Positions 43,046 through 51,959 of a stretch of DNA of 64,000 nt are shown here, piece after piece. Below the pieces are notes generated by a model. It was not told the origin of the DNA. It saw only the letters and a program-made list of their open reading frames with translations, and did not search any database. Position numbers and translations under genes: made by a program. Every line of letters begins with the position of its first letter. Within the stretch, counting starts at the first letter, position 1. Origin of the DNA: JAIBJN01 sp963775625 (GTDB lineage Bacteria; Actinomycetota; Thermoleophilia; Gaiellales; Gaiellaceae); the NCBI GenBank assembly GCA_963775625.1, contig CAVZJM010000005.1, positions 36,182 to 100,181 on the forward strand, in the 5' to 3' direction.

Positions 43046-43215
43046 CTAGAGGCCTGATGTGAAACTCCGCCGGGCCGGATGACGCCCCAGACACGGCGCC
43101 GGATCAGCACGTTCGCCCGCGACCCGTAGCGCTGCTACGCGCCGCGAACGACCGCACGGCCCGGCTTGGTCTGGAGCGCCCCCGGCGGCGGCGGAATTTC
43201 CTATCAACCCTCTAG
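43046..43215. repeat. Palindromic intergenic repeat, copy B
   Basis: A 170-base imperfect palindrome fills the convergent gap after gntR. Terminal arms 43046-43072 and 43189-43215 match at 22 of 27 positions, and the right arm includes the stop codon of the next gene. The central hairpin is CGTAGC-GCT-GCTACG (43125-43139), like those of copies A and C, though the rest differs. It may be a MITE-like relic or a bidirectional terminator. Confidence 0.55.
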
Positions 43216-44042
43216 CGCTCGAGCCGAACCGGGTTCCGGAGCGTCCCCACGCCCTCGACCGTTATCTCGACGATGTCGCCTTCCACGAGGTAGCGCGGCG
43301 GGACGCGCGAGTCGCCGACGCCGCCCGGCGTCCCCGTGGCGATCACTTCGCCGGCCTCCAGGGTCATGCCCTTCGAGAGGTAGACGATGAGATCGACGAA
43401 GCCGAAGACGAGGTCGCTCGTCGAGGCGTCCTGCATGAGCTCGCCCGAGACGGTCGTCGTCAGGCGGACGTCCTCGAGGTCGAAGCCGTCCGGCGAGGCG
43501 ATGCACGGGCCGAGCGGCGCGAACGTGTCGAAGCTCTTGCCGAGGGTGAACTGGCGCAGGGGCGTCTCGAGCTGGGCGCGACGGCCGGAGACGTCGTGGA
43601 TCGCGGTGATCCCCCCGATCGCCCGTCTGGCCTGCTCCTGGTCGGCACGGTAGACGCGCTCGCCGAGCACGACGCCGACCTCGCCCTCGAAGTCCGGCCG
43701 AGTCTCCTCGAACGGGACGACGATCTCCTCGTCGGGGCCGATCAGCGAGGAGGCCCACTTCGCGAACACGACAGGGACCTCCGGCACCTCGAGCTCCGAC
43801 TCTTCGGCGTGCGAGCGATAGTTGACGCCGATCGCGAGGATCTTCTCCGGGACTACCGGGTGGAGGAGCCGGACGTCGCCGAGGGCGTGCTCGGGCCCGT
43901 CGGCGGCCGCTAGGGCCTGCCAGGCCTCCGGCGTCGGGACGAAGCCGCGCGGCCCGGCCGGGCCCGCGTCGCGGACGCGCTCGTCGTCGAGCGCCCCGAT
44001 CCGCACGTCGCCGCTCAGAGCGATGTAGCGGACGGCCTTCAC
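43212..44042 (-). CDS. Fumarylacetoacetate-hydrolase-family protein (second, HpaG-like)
   Basis: A 276-residue FAH-fold enzyme with metal ligands in FEGEVGVVLGERV and the family stretches ILAIGVNYRSHAEE, KSFDTFAPLGPCI and EAGEVIATGTPGGVG. It is distinct from the one at 41553 and has the N-terminal extension common in two-domain hydrolases. The start ATG overlaps the CMD-family stop by 4 bases. Two such genes in one cluster fits the HpaG1/HpaG2-type decarboxylase/isomerase pair of the homoprotocatechuate route, or a hydratase-hydrolase step. Confidence 0.87.
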   Translation of the reverse strand: MKAVRYIALSGDVRIGALDDERVRDAGPAGPRGFVPTPEAWQALAAADGPEHALGDVRLLHPVVPEKILAIGVNYRSHAEESELEVPEVPVVFAKWASSLIGPDEEIVVPFEETRPDFEGEVGVVLGERVYRADQEQARRAIGGITAIHDVSGRRAQLETPLRQFTLGKSFDTFAPLGPCIASPDGFDLEDVRLTTTVSGELMQDASTSDLVFGFVDLIVYLSKGMTLEAGEVIATGTPGGVGDSRVPPRYLVEGDIVEITVEGVGTLRNPVRLER

Positions 44043-44410
44043 GCCGCCGCCTCCTGCTCGTCGCGCAGCACCTTGAGGGCGTTGATTGCCCGCGGGAAGC
44101 CGGCGTAGGGCGCCGTCTGCAGGATCGCCTCCTCGATCTCCAGGTACGGAACCTCGATCGCGCGGAGCGCGCGCACGTGGGCCCGCACCTGCGGATCCGA
44201 GCTGCCCAGGGTCGTGAGCGCGGCAAGAATGATCAGCTCGCGCTCGCGCGCGCCCAGGCCGGGCCGCGCGTGCACGTCGCCGAAGACGAAGTCGACGAGC
44301 CAGTCCCCCAGGTCGCCCATGCGGGCGAGAAACTCCTCGCCGCCGGGCTCGTCGCCGAGCTCCGCGAGCCGGGCGAGCCCGCGCTGTCGCCGCTCCTGCT
44401 GCTCTGTCAC
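44039..44410 (-). CDS. Carboxymuconolactone-decarboxylase-family protein
   Basis: A 123-residue AhpD/CMD-fold protein. The GTG at 44408-44410 is chosen because AAGGAGG lies 4 bases upstream; a longer frame has no ribosome site. Family stretches are LGARERELIILAALTTLGSSDPQVRAHVR and EEAILQTAPYAGFPRAINAL. There is no CxxC, so it is not a peroxidase-type AhpD. In ring-cleavage clusters this family decarboxylates or isomerises lactone or muconate intermediates. Divergent from the dioxygenase operon. Confidence 0.87.
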   Translation of the reverse strand: MTEQQERRQRGLARLAELGDEPGGEEFLARMGDLGDWLVDFVFGDVHARPGLGARERELIILAALTTLGSSDPQVRAHVRALRAIEVPYLEIEEAILQTAPYAGFPRAINALKVLRDEQEAAA

Positions 44411-44445
44411 ACGGCCTCCTTGCGGTGCGGGTCGAGAACGGGATA

Positions 44446-44455
44446 TTGTATGCAA
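44446..44455. promoter_or_regulatory. Second candidate GntR-type site
   Basis: TTGTATGCAA, a near-palindrome, lies between the divergent CMD gene (start 44410) and the dioxygenase operon (start 44498). It shares TGTATnCA with the perfect palindrome at 41533-41548. Confidence 0.4.
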
Positions 44456-44497
44456 CTCGCGGCGGAGGCGTGCTTGGCGCCTCGCCGCGGCGAGTAG

Positions 44498-45418
44498 ATG
44501 CTAGGTCTCCGCCGCATCGATCACGTCGCCCTGCGGGTTGCCGACCTCGACGAGGCCGTTCCGCGCTGGTGCGTGCAGTTCGGGCTGACCGAGAGTGGCC
44601 GCGAGGACGGCCGGGCCGTCCTCCGCTGCGGTTACGAGCCCTACTCGCTCGAGCTCGTCGAGGGCGCCGACCCCGGCTTCGACCACCACGCCTTCGAGCT
44701 CGCGCGCGGCCTCACGCTCGACGACGCCGCCGCCCACCTGGAGCGCTCCGGCGTCGGCTACGAGCGTCGCGACGACGGCCTTCACCTCGCCGATCCGGAG
44801 GGCAACGGCGTGCAGCTCGTCCCCTACCGGCCCGCGGACGAGCCCTGGCCCGACGTCGCCCGCTCGACCACCGAGCTGCACGCCTTCCGTCCGCGCAAGC
44901 TCGGCCACACGAACTTCCTCACCGCCGACCTCGACGGCCAGACAGCCTTCTACACCGACGTTCTCGGCATGCGAATCACAGACCGGCTCGGCGACGCCGG
45001 CGTCTGGTTCCACGTCAATGCCGACCACCACGCGCTCGCCTTCGTCGACAAGAGCTTCGTCCACCTCCACCACCTCGCCCTGGAGATGGTGGACTGGGGC
45101 GAGATGCGAGTCGCGTTCGACCACCTGGCGCAGCACGGCCGCTGGCTCGCCTGGGGCCCGCTCCGCCACGGTCTCGGGCGCAACCTGAGCGGCTACGTGC
45201 GCGTGCCGGAGGAGGACCTTTTCGTGGAGATCTTCTGCGACGTCGAGCAGCTCGAGCCCGATCACGAGCCCCGCCAGTGGCCGGACGACACCCACGCGTC
45301 GAACGTCTGGGGCATCCTGCCGCCACGCTCGTACTTCCGCTTCGACGAGGAGGCGGTCGAGTCCGAGCGGCAGGGCCTCGAAGCTCTGGGAATCCCGCTG
45401 AAGGAGAGGGGGGCCTGA
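44498..45418 (+). CDS. Extradiol ring-cleavage dioxygenase, two-domain VOC type (HpaD-like)
   Basis: A 306-residue protein with two VOC domains (about 5-110 and 133-270). The metal triad of type-I extradiol dioxygenases is readable in the second: H137 (LGHTNF), H192 (LHHLALE) and E244 (FVEIFCD). It would open a catechol ring next to the hydroxyls; with HpaB-, HpaE- and HpaG-like neighbours, homoprotocatechuate is the likeliest substrate. Shorter at the C-terminus than homoprotocatechuate dioxygenases of about 360 residues. The stop overlaps hpaB (TGATG). Confidence 0.85.
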   Translation: MLGLRRIDHVALRVADLDEAVPRWCVQFGLTESGREDGRAVLRCGYEPYSLELVEGADPGFDHHAFELARGLTLDDAAAHLERSGVGYERRDDGLHLADPEGNGVQLVPYRPADEPWPDVARSTTELHAFRPRKLGHTNFLTADLDGQTAFYTDVLGMRITDRLGDAGVWFHVNADHHALAFVDKSFVHLHHLALEMVDWGEMRVAFDHLAQHGRWLAWGPLRHGLGRNLSGYVRVPEEDLFVEIFCDVEQLEPDHEPRQWPDDTHASNVWGILPPRSYFRFDEEAVESERQGLEALGIPLKERGA

Positions 45419-46896
45419 TGGCAACGGCCCGGGCCGAGGAGAGGAAAGGCGCGCCCGACGTCGCCGCGCGCACCGGCGAGCAGTTCCTGGAGGGGCTGCG
45501 AAGCGGCGAGCGCGAAGTCTGGCTGAACGGCGAGCAGGTCACGCACCCGCTGGAGCGTGAGGAGCTGCGGGCCGCGGCCGAGTCGATGGCGCGCGTCTTC
45601 GACCTCCAGCACTCCCACGCGGACGAGATGCTCGCCCCGTCGCCGGACGACGGGCGGCTCGTCAACGTCACCCATCTGATTCCGCGCTCGCGCGAGGACC
45701 TCGAGCGACGCCGCCGCGCGATCGAGCTCACGGCCTCGCTCTCGGCCGGAATGATGGGCCGGACGCCCGACTACCTGAACGTCACGTTCGCCTGCTTCGC
45801 CGGACGCACCGACGTCTGGGGGCGGCGGGGCAACGAGGAGGGCGCGGCGAACCTCGTCGCCTATCAGCGACGCATGCGCGACGAGGACCTGTCGACGACG
45901 CACGCGCTCATGAACCCGCAGGTCGACCGGTCGAAGCCGGAGGCCGAGCAGGCCGCGGGCCAGATCTCGCTGCACAAGATCGACGAGACGGACGACACGA
46001 TCGTCGTCAGCGGAGCGCGGATGCTCGCCACCCTCGCCCCTTTCGCCGACGAGCTGCTCATCTACCCGGGCTCCGACATCCGCCCGCAGGACGGCCGCTA
46101 CGCGCTCTCGTTCGCCATCCCGATCGCGACGCCCGGCCTCAAGCTGATCTGCCGCGACAGCTACTCGAAGCAGCGGCCCGCGTACGACTACCCGCTCTCC
46201 TCGCGCTTCGACGAGATGGACTGCGTCGTCATCTTCGACGACGTCGAGGTGCCGAAGGAACGCGTCTTCCTCGACGGCGACACGGTCGGCTATTCCGAGG
46301 TGATCACCGACACAGGCTGGCGCGGCCACATCATGCACCAGGCCTTCACGCGCGCCTACGTGAAGCTGTGCTTCGCCTTCGGGCTCGGGCACCTGATCGC
46401 GAACACGATCGGGGTCGTCCGCTTCGACCACATCCAGGAGAAGCTCGGCCAGATCTGGAACATGTGCGAGCTGACCCGCTCCGCGCTCGTGGCCGGCGAG
46501 GCGGGCTCGAGCCTGGACGAGGGCGGAGTCTGGTACCCCGACGACCGGCCCTTCCTGGCGCTCCGCGGCGAGATGCCCAAGTGGCTGCCTCGCGCGAACG
46601 AGCTGCTCCAGCTGATCGGGGGCGGCGGCTTCATGGCCACCCCCTCCCGGGCCGACCTGGACGGGCCGCTTCGCCCCCTCATCGACACCTTCTACCAGGC
46701 TGCCGGGGCCGACGCGGAGCGCCGGATCCGTCTCTTCCGCCTCGCCTGGGACTACATCGGCTCCGACCTCGGCGGCCGAGGCGAGCTGTACGAGCGCTTC
46801 TACCTTTCCGACTCCTGGCGCATGACGGCGCTCGCCTACACGATCGCCGACAAGTCCTTCGCCGAGTCGCTCGTCGAGCAGTTCCTCCACGACTGA
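45418..46896 (+). CDS. hpaB: Flavin-dependent aromatic monooxygenase, HpaB family
   Basis: A 492-residue oxygenase component of a two-component FADH2-dependent hydroxylase, as in 4-hydroxyphenylacetate 3-monooxygenase. Features are MGRTPDYLNVTFACFAG, VDRSKP, the long RDSYSKQRPAYDYPLSSRFDEMD stretch in two parts, IFDDVEVPKERVF and the C-terminal GGGGFMATPSRAD. It needs reduced flavin, supplied by the reductase at 51197. AAGGAGAGG lies upstream of the ATG. It would make the catechol that the upstream dioxygenase opens. Confidence 0.9.
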   Translation: MATARAEERKGAPDVAARTGEQFLEGLRSGEREVWLNGEQVTHPLEREELRAAAESMARVFDLQHSHADEMLAPSPDDGRLVNVTHLIPRSREDLERRRRAIELTASLSAGMMGRTPDYLNVTFACFAGRTDVWGRRGNEEGAANLVAYQRRMRDEDLSTTHALMNPQVDRSKPEAEQAAGQISLHKIDETDDTIVVSGARMLATLAPFADELLIYPGSDIRPQDGRYALSFAIPIATPGLKLICRDSYSKQRPAYDYPLSSRFDEMDCVVIFDDVEVPKERVFLDGDTVGYSEVITDTGWRGHIMHQAFTRAYVKLCFAFGLGHLIANTIGVVRFDHIQEKLGQIWNMCELTRSALVAGEAGSSLDEGGVWYPDDRPFLALRGEMPKWLPRANELLQLIGGGGFMATPSRADLDGPLRPLIDTFYQAAGADAERRIRLFRLAWDYIGSDLGGRGELYERFYLSDSWRMTALAYTIADKSFAESLVEQFLHD

Positions 46897-47724
46897 TGCT
46901 GCGCGGCTACTCGCTCCCCCGCTCGCCCGAAGGCCGCTCCTCGCTCGTCCCCGCCCCGCCGTGGCACTACGTCGGCGACTTCATCGTCATCGAGTACTGG
47001 GCCGAGCCCGAGGCCGTCGCGGCGGTGCTCCCTCCGGGGCTCGAGCCGCATCCCGACCCGGGCCGAAGCGCGGCGCTCTTCATCGACTGGCAGTCGTGCT
47101 CGGACTCCGGCGAGGAGCTCGACGACCCGGTACGGAGCCAGTACAAGGAGTTCTTCGTCGTCGTTAACGCCCTTCTCGACGGAGAGCCGGTGACGACCTG
47201 TCCGTACATCTGGGTCGACCGCGACTTCGCCCTCGTCCGCGGCTGGGTGCAGGGCTTCCCGAAGAAGCTCGGCTCGATCCACATGACCCGCCACTTCCTC
47301 GTCGACTCCAAGGCCGGGCCGACCCTGGCAGCCGGGGGCCGCTTCGCCGGCACGCTCGCGGCGAACGACCGCCGCCTCGCGTTCGGAGCGGTGACCCTCG
47401 AGCGCGAGAGCGCCGAGGGCCCGACGCACAACGATCCGCCGCTCGTGAACGTGCGCCACTTCCCGCGCCTCGCCGCGGGTCGCCACGACGATCCCGCGGT
47501 GCACGAGCTCGTCAGGGCCCGCAGCCGCGACCGGGCCATCTCGCCGATCTGGGAAGGGCCGGCCGAGCTCGAGCTCCACGAGGCGCCGGGCGAGGAGCTC
47601 GCCGCCCTGGCGCCGGTGCGCGTCGGGCAAGGGCTTCCGCTTCACGTTCGCCTACACGGTCGACGACCTCGAGACCGTGCGCGACTACACGCGCTCCGAG
47701 GTTCCCGCCGGCGCCGAGGCATGA
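46896..47724 (+). CDS. Acetoacetate-decarboxylase-family protein (frameshifted)
   Basis: A protein of about 275 residues of the ADC fold. PAPPWHYVGDFIVIEYWAEPEA and the active-site lysine stretch GFPKKLGSIHMTRHF are present, so the Schiff-base Lys is kept. The frame breaks near 47626; dropping one G of GGG restores GKGFRFTFAYTVDDLETVRD to a stop at 47722-47724. The start overlaps the hpaB stop (TGATG). ADC-fold proteins decarboxylate or dehydrate oxo acids, so an extra step after ring opening is possible. Unusual inside an hpa-type operon. Confidence 0.78.
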
Positions 47725-48497
47725 AGCCGGGCGGCGCTCGTCACCGGGGGCGGGACGGGCATCGGCGCGGCGATCGCGCGCCGCCTCGCGGCGGACGGCT
47801 ACGGCGTGTGCATCACCGGCCGCCGCCGCGAGCCGCTCGAGGCGGTCGCCGCCGAGACCGGCGCGCTCCGGTTCAGGGAGACACCGGCGACCCGGCGGAC
47901 GCCGAGAAGGCTGTCGCCGCGGCCAAGGAGGCATTCGGCCGGCTCGACCTCCTCGTCTGCAACGCCGGCATCGGGCTGGGTGGAACGGTCGAGGAGCAGT
48001 CGCCCGAGGGCTGGGACGCGGTGCTGCGGACGAACCTGACCGGCGCCTTCCTCGCCTGCCGCGCGGCCCTGCCCGAGCTCGTGCGGGCGAGGGGCTCGTT
48101 GGTGACGATCTCCTCCGACTCGGGGCTGCGGGCGGCGCCTGCCTCGGCCGCCTACTGCACCGCCAAGGCCGGGCTGATCATGCTCACGCAGTGCATCGCG
48201 CTCGACTACGGGCCACGCGGGGTGCGCGCGAACTGCATCTGCCCCGGCTGGGTGCGGACGCCGATGGCCGACGAGGAGATGGACGAGCTCGCGGAGCTGC
48301 GAGGCACCGACCGAGAGGGCGCCTACGAGCTCGTCGCCTCGCCGGTGCCGCTGCGACGGCCCGGCAGCCCGGAGGAGATCGCCTCTGCCGTCGCCTGGCT
48401 CGCCTCCGACGAGGCGGGCTTCACCACCGGCGCGGTGGTGGCGATCGACGGGGGCAACACCGTCGTCGACCCGAGCGCGACGGTGTTCACGAGATGA
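47721..48497 (+). CDS. Short-chain dehydrogenase (frameshifted)
   Basis: An SDR with the cofactor loop ALVTGGGTGIGAAIARRL in one frame and the rest, from VQGDTGDPADAEK, in another. Dropping one G at 47728-47730 and adding one C near 47869 gives a continuous product. The active site is intact: NAG in CNAGIG, Ser in TISSDSG and YCTAK. The C-terminus is standard (TTGAVVAIDGG). It overlaps the genes on both sides by 4 bases. It would oxidise or reduce an alcohol/ketone intermediate. Confidence 0.82.
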   Translation: MKPGGARHRGRDGHRRGDRAPPRGGRLRRVHHRPPPRAARGGRRRDRRAPVQGDTGDPADAEKAVAAAKEAFGRLDLLVCNAGIGLGGTVEEQSPEGWDAVLRTNLTGAFLACRAALPELVRARGSLVTISSDSGLRAAPASAAYCTAKAGLIMLTQCIALDYGPRGVRANCICPGWVRTPMADEEMDELAELRGTDREGAYELVASPVPLRRPGSPEEIASAVAWLASDEAGFTTGAVVAIDGGNTVVDPSATVFTR

Positions 48498-49942
48498 CAA
48501 CCGTCGCCGGCGTCGCCGTCTCGCCCGACCACTTCATCGGCGGCAAGCGTGTCGCGGGCGACGAGCGCTTCGAGGACGTCTCGCCGATCGACGAGCAGCT
48601 GCTCGCGGAGGTTGCGCGCGGCGGAGAGCGCGAGGTCGGGCTGGCGGTCGAGGCGGCGGCTGCCGCTTTCCCCGCCTGGGCCGCGCTCGGCGCCTCCGGG
48701 CGGGCCGAGCGCCTGCGGCGACTGGCCGACCTGATCGACGAGAACGTGGACCGGATCGCGGCCGTCGAGTGCCTCGACATGGCGATGCTCGAGCGCTCCC
48801 TGAAGGCCCGCGTGATCCCGCGCGGCGCGCGGAACTACCGCGCGTACGCGGAGCTCGCGGAGACCCACGAGGAGCGACGGTGGAGCTCGAACGGCACCAC
48901 GAACCGCGTCGTCCGTATGCCCGCGGGGCCCGTCGGGGTGATCACCCCCTGGAATGCGCCCTTCATGCTCTCGACCTGGAAGACGGCCCCCGCGCTCGCC
49001 GCCGGCTGCACCGTCGTCCTCAAGCCTCCCGAATGGGCGCCGCTTTCGTGCTCGCTCCTCGCCGACCTGACCGAGGAGGCCGAGATCCCGCCGGGCGTCT
49101 TCAACATCGTGCAGGGGATCGGCGAGGAGGCCGGAGCGACCCTGGTCGCAGACGGCCGCCTCCGCCGCGTGAGCTTCACGGGCTCCTCGGACACCGGCCG
49201 GCTCGTGGCGACATCGGCAGCGCAGAACCTCGTTCCCTTCACGGCCGAGCTCGGCGGCAAGAGCCCGCTGGTCGTCTTCGCCGACGCGGACCTCGACGCG
49301 GCGGCGCAGAAGGCGGCCCTCCAGTACGACGACTCGACCCAGAACTGCATGGCCGGCACCCGCCTGCTGGTCGAGGAGAGCGCGGCCGGCGAGTTCCTCG
49401 AGCGCTTCCACGCCGCCGTCGACGCCCACGTGCTCGGCGACCCTCGCGAAGAGGCGACGACGATCTCGCCGCTCATCCACCGCGATCACCTCGCGCGCGT
49501 CGAGGGCTTCGTCGAGCGGGCCCGCGCGAACGATGACCGCATCGTCCGCGGCGGCAAGGTGGCCGAGATCGGCGGGCTCTGGTACGAGCCGACGCTCGTC
49601 GAGCCGCGCTCGAACGACTCCGAGATCGTCCAGCGGGAGGTGTTCGGGCCGGTCCTCACCTTCCAGACCTTCGCCACCGAGGAGGAAGCGGTCACGCTGG
49701 CCAACTCGACGGAGTACGGGCTCGCGGCCACCCTCTACACGTCCTCGACCGAGCGGGCCGAGCGGGTGGGCCGATCCGTTCGGGCCGGCACCGTCTGGGT
49801 CAACTGCTTCCTCGTCCGCGACCTGACTGCGCCCTTCGGCGGCATCGGCATCTCTGGCATCGGCCGGGAGGGCGGCGACTACGCGCTCGACTTCTACTCC
49901 GACCTGAAGACGCTGCAGATCTTCGAGGGCACGACCCGGTGA
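48494..49942 (+). CDS. Aldehyde dehydrogenase, HpaE-like
   Basis: A 482-residue NAD(P)-dependent aldehyde dehydrogenase. The catalytic Cys lies in STQNCMAGTRLL, the general base Glu in TAELGGKSP, and the cofactor stretch is VITPWNAPFMLSTWK with FTGSSDTGR. In homoprotocatechuate degradation the enzyme at this step oxidises 5-carboxymethyl-2-hydroxymuconate semialdehyde. Similarity is to the 2-hydroxymuconate/CHMS dehydrogenase group; assignment relies partly on context. Overlaps neighbours by 4 bases on both sides. Confidence 0.85.
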   Translation: MTTVAGVAVSPDHFIGGKRVAGDERFEDVSPIDEQLLAEVARGGEREVGLAVEAAAAAFPAWAALGASGRAERLRRLADLIDENVDRIAAVECLDMAMLERSLKARVIPRGARNYRAYAELAETHEERRWSSNGTTNRVVRMPAGPVGVITPWNAPFMLSTWKTAPALAAGCTVVLKPPEWAPLSCSLLADLTEEAEIPPGVFNIVQGIGEEAGATLVADGRLRRVSFTGSSDTGRLVATSAAQNLVPFTAELGGKSPLVVFADADLDAAAQKAALQYDDSTQNCMAGTRLLVEESAAGEFLERFHAAVDAHVLGDPREEATTISPLIHRDHLARVEGFVERARANDDRIVRGGKVAEIGGLWYEPTLVEPRSNDSEIVQREVFGPVLTFQTFATEEEAVTLANSTEYGLAATLYTSSTERAERVGRSVRAGTVWVNCFLVRDLTAPFGGIGISGIGREGGDYALDFYSDLKTLQIFEGTTR

Positions 49943-51204
49943 CCGTCGTCGACCCCCGCCCCGGCCTCGGCGATGTCAACCTCGAGAACGACGTCTTCGC
50001 CGAGCGCCTCCCCCACGAGACCTTCGCGCTCCTCCGTCGCGAGGCGCCCGTCTGGTGGTACGACTGGCCGCACGGCCGCGGCTACTGGTGCGTGACGAAG
50101 CACGCGGACGTCGTCGCCGTCTCGCGCGATACCAAGACGTTCGTCTCCGGGGAAGGGGCCAATCTCGAGGATCTCGACGAGGAGCAGCAGGACGCCCGCC
50201 GTTCGATGCTGGAGACAGACCCGCCGCGACACACGCACCTGCGCGGGCTCGTCGGGCCGCCCTTCACGCCCCGAGCGGTCAAAGCCTACGAGCTCGCCCT
50301 TCGCGAGCTGACGACGGACGTCCTCGACCGGGCGCTTCCCCGCGGCGAGCTCGACTTCGTCGAGGAGATCGCGAAGCAGCTCCCGATCCGCGTCCTCGCC
50401 CGACTGCTCGGCGCCCCCGAGGCGGACAACGACGAGTTGATCGACTGGGGCGACCGCATGATCGGCAACACCGACCCGGAGCTGACCGACGTCCTCCTCG
50501 ACAGCCCCGAGAGCGACCGCTACCGGATGCTGCCGTTCCGGAGCCCGGCCGCGCTCGAGCTCTTCGACTACGGCCACCGCCTGGCCGCCGAGCGGCGGAG
50601 CGAGCCCACCGACGACCTGGTGAGCAAGCTCGTGCACGCGGAGATCGACGGGGAGCGCCTGACCGAGCGCGAGTTCGACACGATGTTCCTGCTCCTCGTC
50701 GTCGCCGGCAACGAGACGACCAGGCAGGCGATCGCGCACGGCATGCTGGCACTCGTGGAGCATCCCGACCAGTGGCAGCGCCTACGGGACGACCCGGAGC
50801 TGCTGTGGGCTTCGGGGGCGGACGAGATCCTGCGCTGGTCGTCGCCCGTCCTCCACTTCCGGCGCACCGCTACCTGCGACGTCGACCTGCGCGGGCGGAC
50901 GATCAGGGCCGGGGACAAGGTGGTCGTCTGGTACGGCTCTGCCAACTTCGACGAGGAGGTCTTCGCCGACCCGCTCCGCTTCGACGTGGGCCGGAGTCCG
51001 AACCCGCACCTCACTTTCGGCGGCGGCGGGCCCCACTACTGCCTCGGCGCCCACCTCGCCAAGCTGGAGGTTCAGGTGATGTTCGACCAGCTCCTGCCGA
51101 GGCTCGCCGATCTCGTGCTGACCGGCCCGCCGGAGCGGATGCGGACGAACTTCACGAACGCGCTCAAGCGCATGCCCGTGCGGGTCACGGCGAACGATGT
51201 CTGA
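49939..51204 (+). CDS. Cytochrome P450
   Basis: A 421-residue soluble bacterial P450. The heme loop is FGGGGPHYCLGAHLA with the axial Cys, the oxygen-activating I helix is VVAGNETTRQAI, and the ExxR is in DEILRWSSP (EILR). It needs a ferredoxin and reductase that are not encoded here. GTG start overlapping the aldehyde dehydrogenase stop. Resembles P450s acting on terpenoid or steroid-like substrates. Its place inside a meta-cleavage operon suggests an upstream hydroxylation or O-demethylation producing the phenol, which is inference. Confidence 0.9.
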   Translation: MTVVDPRPGLGDVNLENDVFAERLPHETFALLRREAPVWWYDWPHGRGYWCVTKHADVVAVSRDTKTFVSGEGANLEDLDEEQQDARRSMLETDPPRHTHLRGLVGPPFTPRAVKAYELALRELTTDVLDRALPRGELDFVEEIAKQLPIRVLARLLGAPEADNDELIDWGDRMIGNTDPELTDVLLDSPESDRYRMLPFRSPAALELFDYGHRLAAERRSEPTDDLVSKLVHAEIDGERLTEREFDTMFLLLVVAGNETTRQAIAHGMLALVEHPDQWQRLRDDPELLWASGADEILRWSSPVLHFRRTATCDVDLRGRTIRAGDKVVVWYGSANFDEEVFADPLRFDVGRSPNPHLTFGGGGPHYCLGAHLAKLEVQVMFDQLLPRLADLVLTGPPERMRTNFTNALKRMPVRVTANDV

Positions 51205-51742
51205 GCGCGAAGGCCCGTCCGAGGCGCTGGTAAGCGCGTTCCGCGGCTGCGTGGGCGAGTTCGCGACGGGCGTCGCGGTCGTCACCGCCGAGCACGAGGA
51301 TGTCCCGGCAGGCATGACGCTGAACGCCTTCACGTCGGTCTCCCTCGATCCGCTCCTGGTCCTCGTCTCGCTCGCAAGCGGGTCGCGAACGCTCTGGGCC
51401 ACGACCGCGAGCAATCGCTTCGCCGTCAGCATCCTCGAGCGCGGCCAGCACGAGGTCGCCCTCGACTTCTCCGCTCAGGGCGCGCCCTTCCCGCTCGGGC
51501 ATGTGGAGCGGGATCGCGAGGGGTTCCTGATCGTGTCCGGCGCCACGGCCGTCCTACGCTGCGAGGTCGAGCGGATCGAGCCCGCAGGCGACCACTCCCT
51601 TGTCCTCGGCGAGGTCGTCTCGATCGCCCACGGCGGCGGCGAGCCGCTCCTCTTCCACAAGGGACGGTTCGGCGGCCTCGCGCCGGACAGCCTCGTGCCG
51701 GCCGGCCACCACATCGCCATCGACGACGGGGCAGGATGGTGA
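51197..51742 (+). CDS. Flavin reductase, HpaC-like
   Basis: A 181-residue FMN/FAD reductase-domain protein: FATGVAVVTAEHEDVPAGMTLNAFTSVSLDPLLVLVSL is the flavin-binding core and HKGRFGGL the C-terminal signature. It supplies reduced flavin by diffusion to an oxygenase, most likely the HpaB-like gene of the same operon. It overlaps the P450 gene by 8 bases. Confidence 0.88.
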   Translation: MSEREGPSEALVSAFRGCVGEFATGVAVVTAEHEDVPAGMTLNAFTSVSLDPLLVLVSLASGSRTLWATTASNRFAVSILERGQHEVALDFSAQGAPFPLGHVERDREGFLIVSGATAVLRCEVERIEPAGDHSLVLGEVVSIAHGGGEPLLFHKGRFGGLAPDSLVPAGHHIAIDDGAGW

Positions 51743-51743
51743 C

Positions 51744-51959
51744 GTGAGCTTCGAGACGGACATCCGCCCGCTCTTCCGTCCGGAGGACGCCGGCGCCATG
51801 TCGTGGGCGTTCGACCTCGCCTCCTACGAGGACGTGAAGGAGCATGCGGAGAACATCTACGACCGCCTCGCCGACGGCTCCATGCCGTGCGACGACCCGT
51901 GGCCGGGCGAGCAGGTGCAGCGCTTCAGGGCCTGGATCGACGCGGGGACGCCGCCCTAG
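51744..51959 (+). CDS. Small protein, unknown, last gene of the catabolic operon
   Basis: A 71-residue acidic protein starting at a GTG one base after the reductase stop: SFETDIRPLFRPEDAGAMSWAFDL, ending FRAWIDAGTPP. The GTMPCD-like motif (DGSMPCDDPW) and DIRPLF opening occur in small proteins of this kind, including c-type-cytochrome-like ones, but no CxxCH is present. Its TAG stop overlaps the stop of the convergent regulator gene (51956-51959). Function not recognised. Confidence 0.65.
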   Translation: MSFETDIRPLFRPEDAGAMSWAFDLASYEDVKEHAENIYDRLADGSMPCDDPWPGEQVQRFRAWIDAGTPP

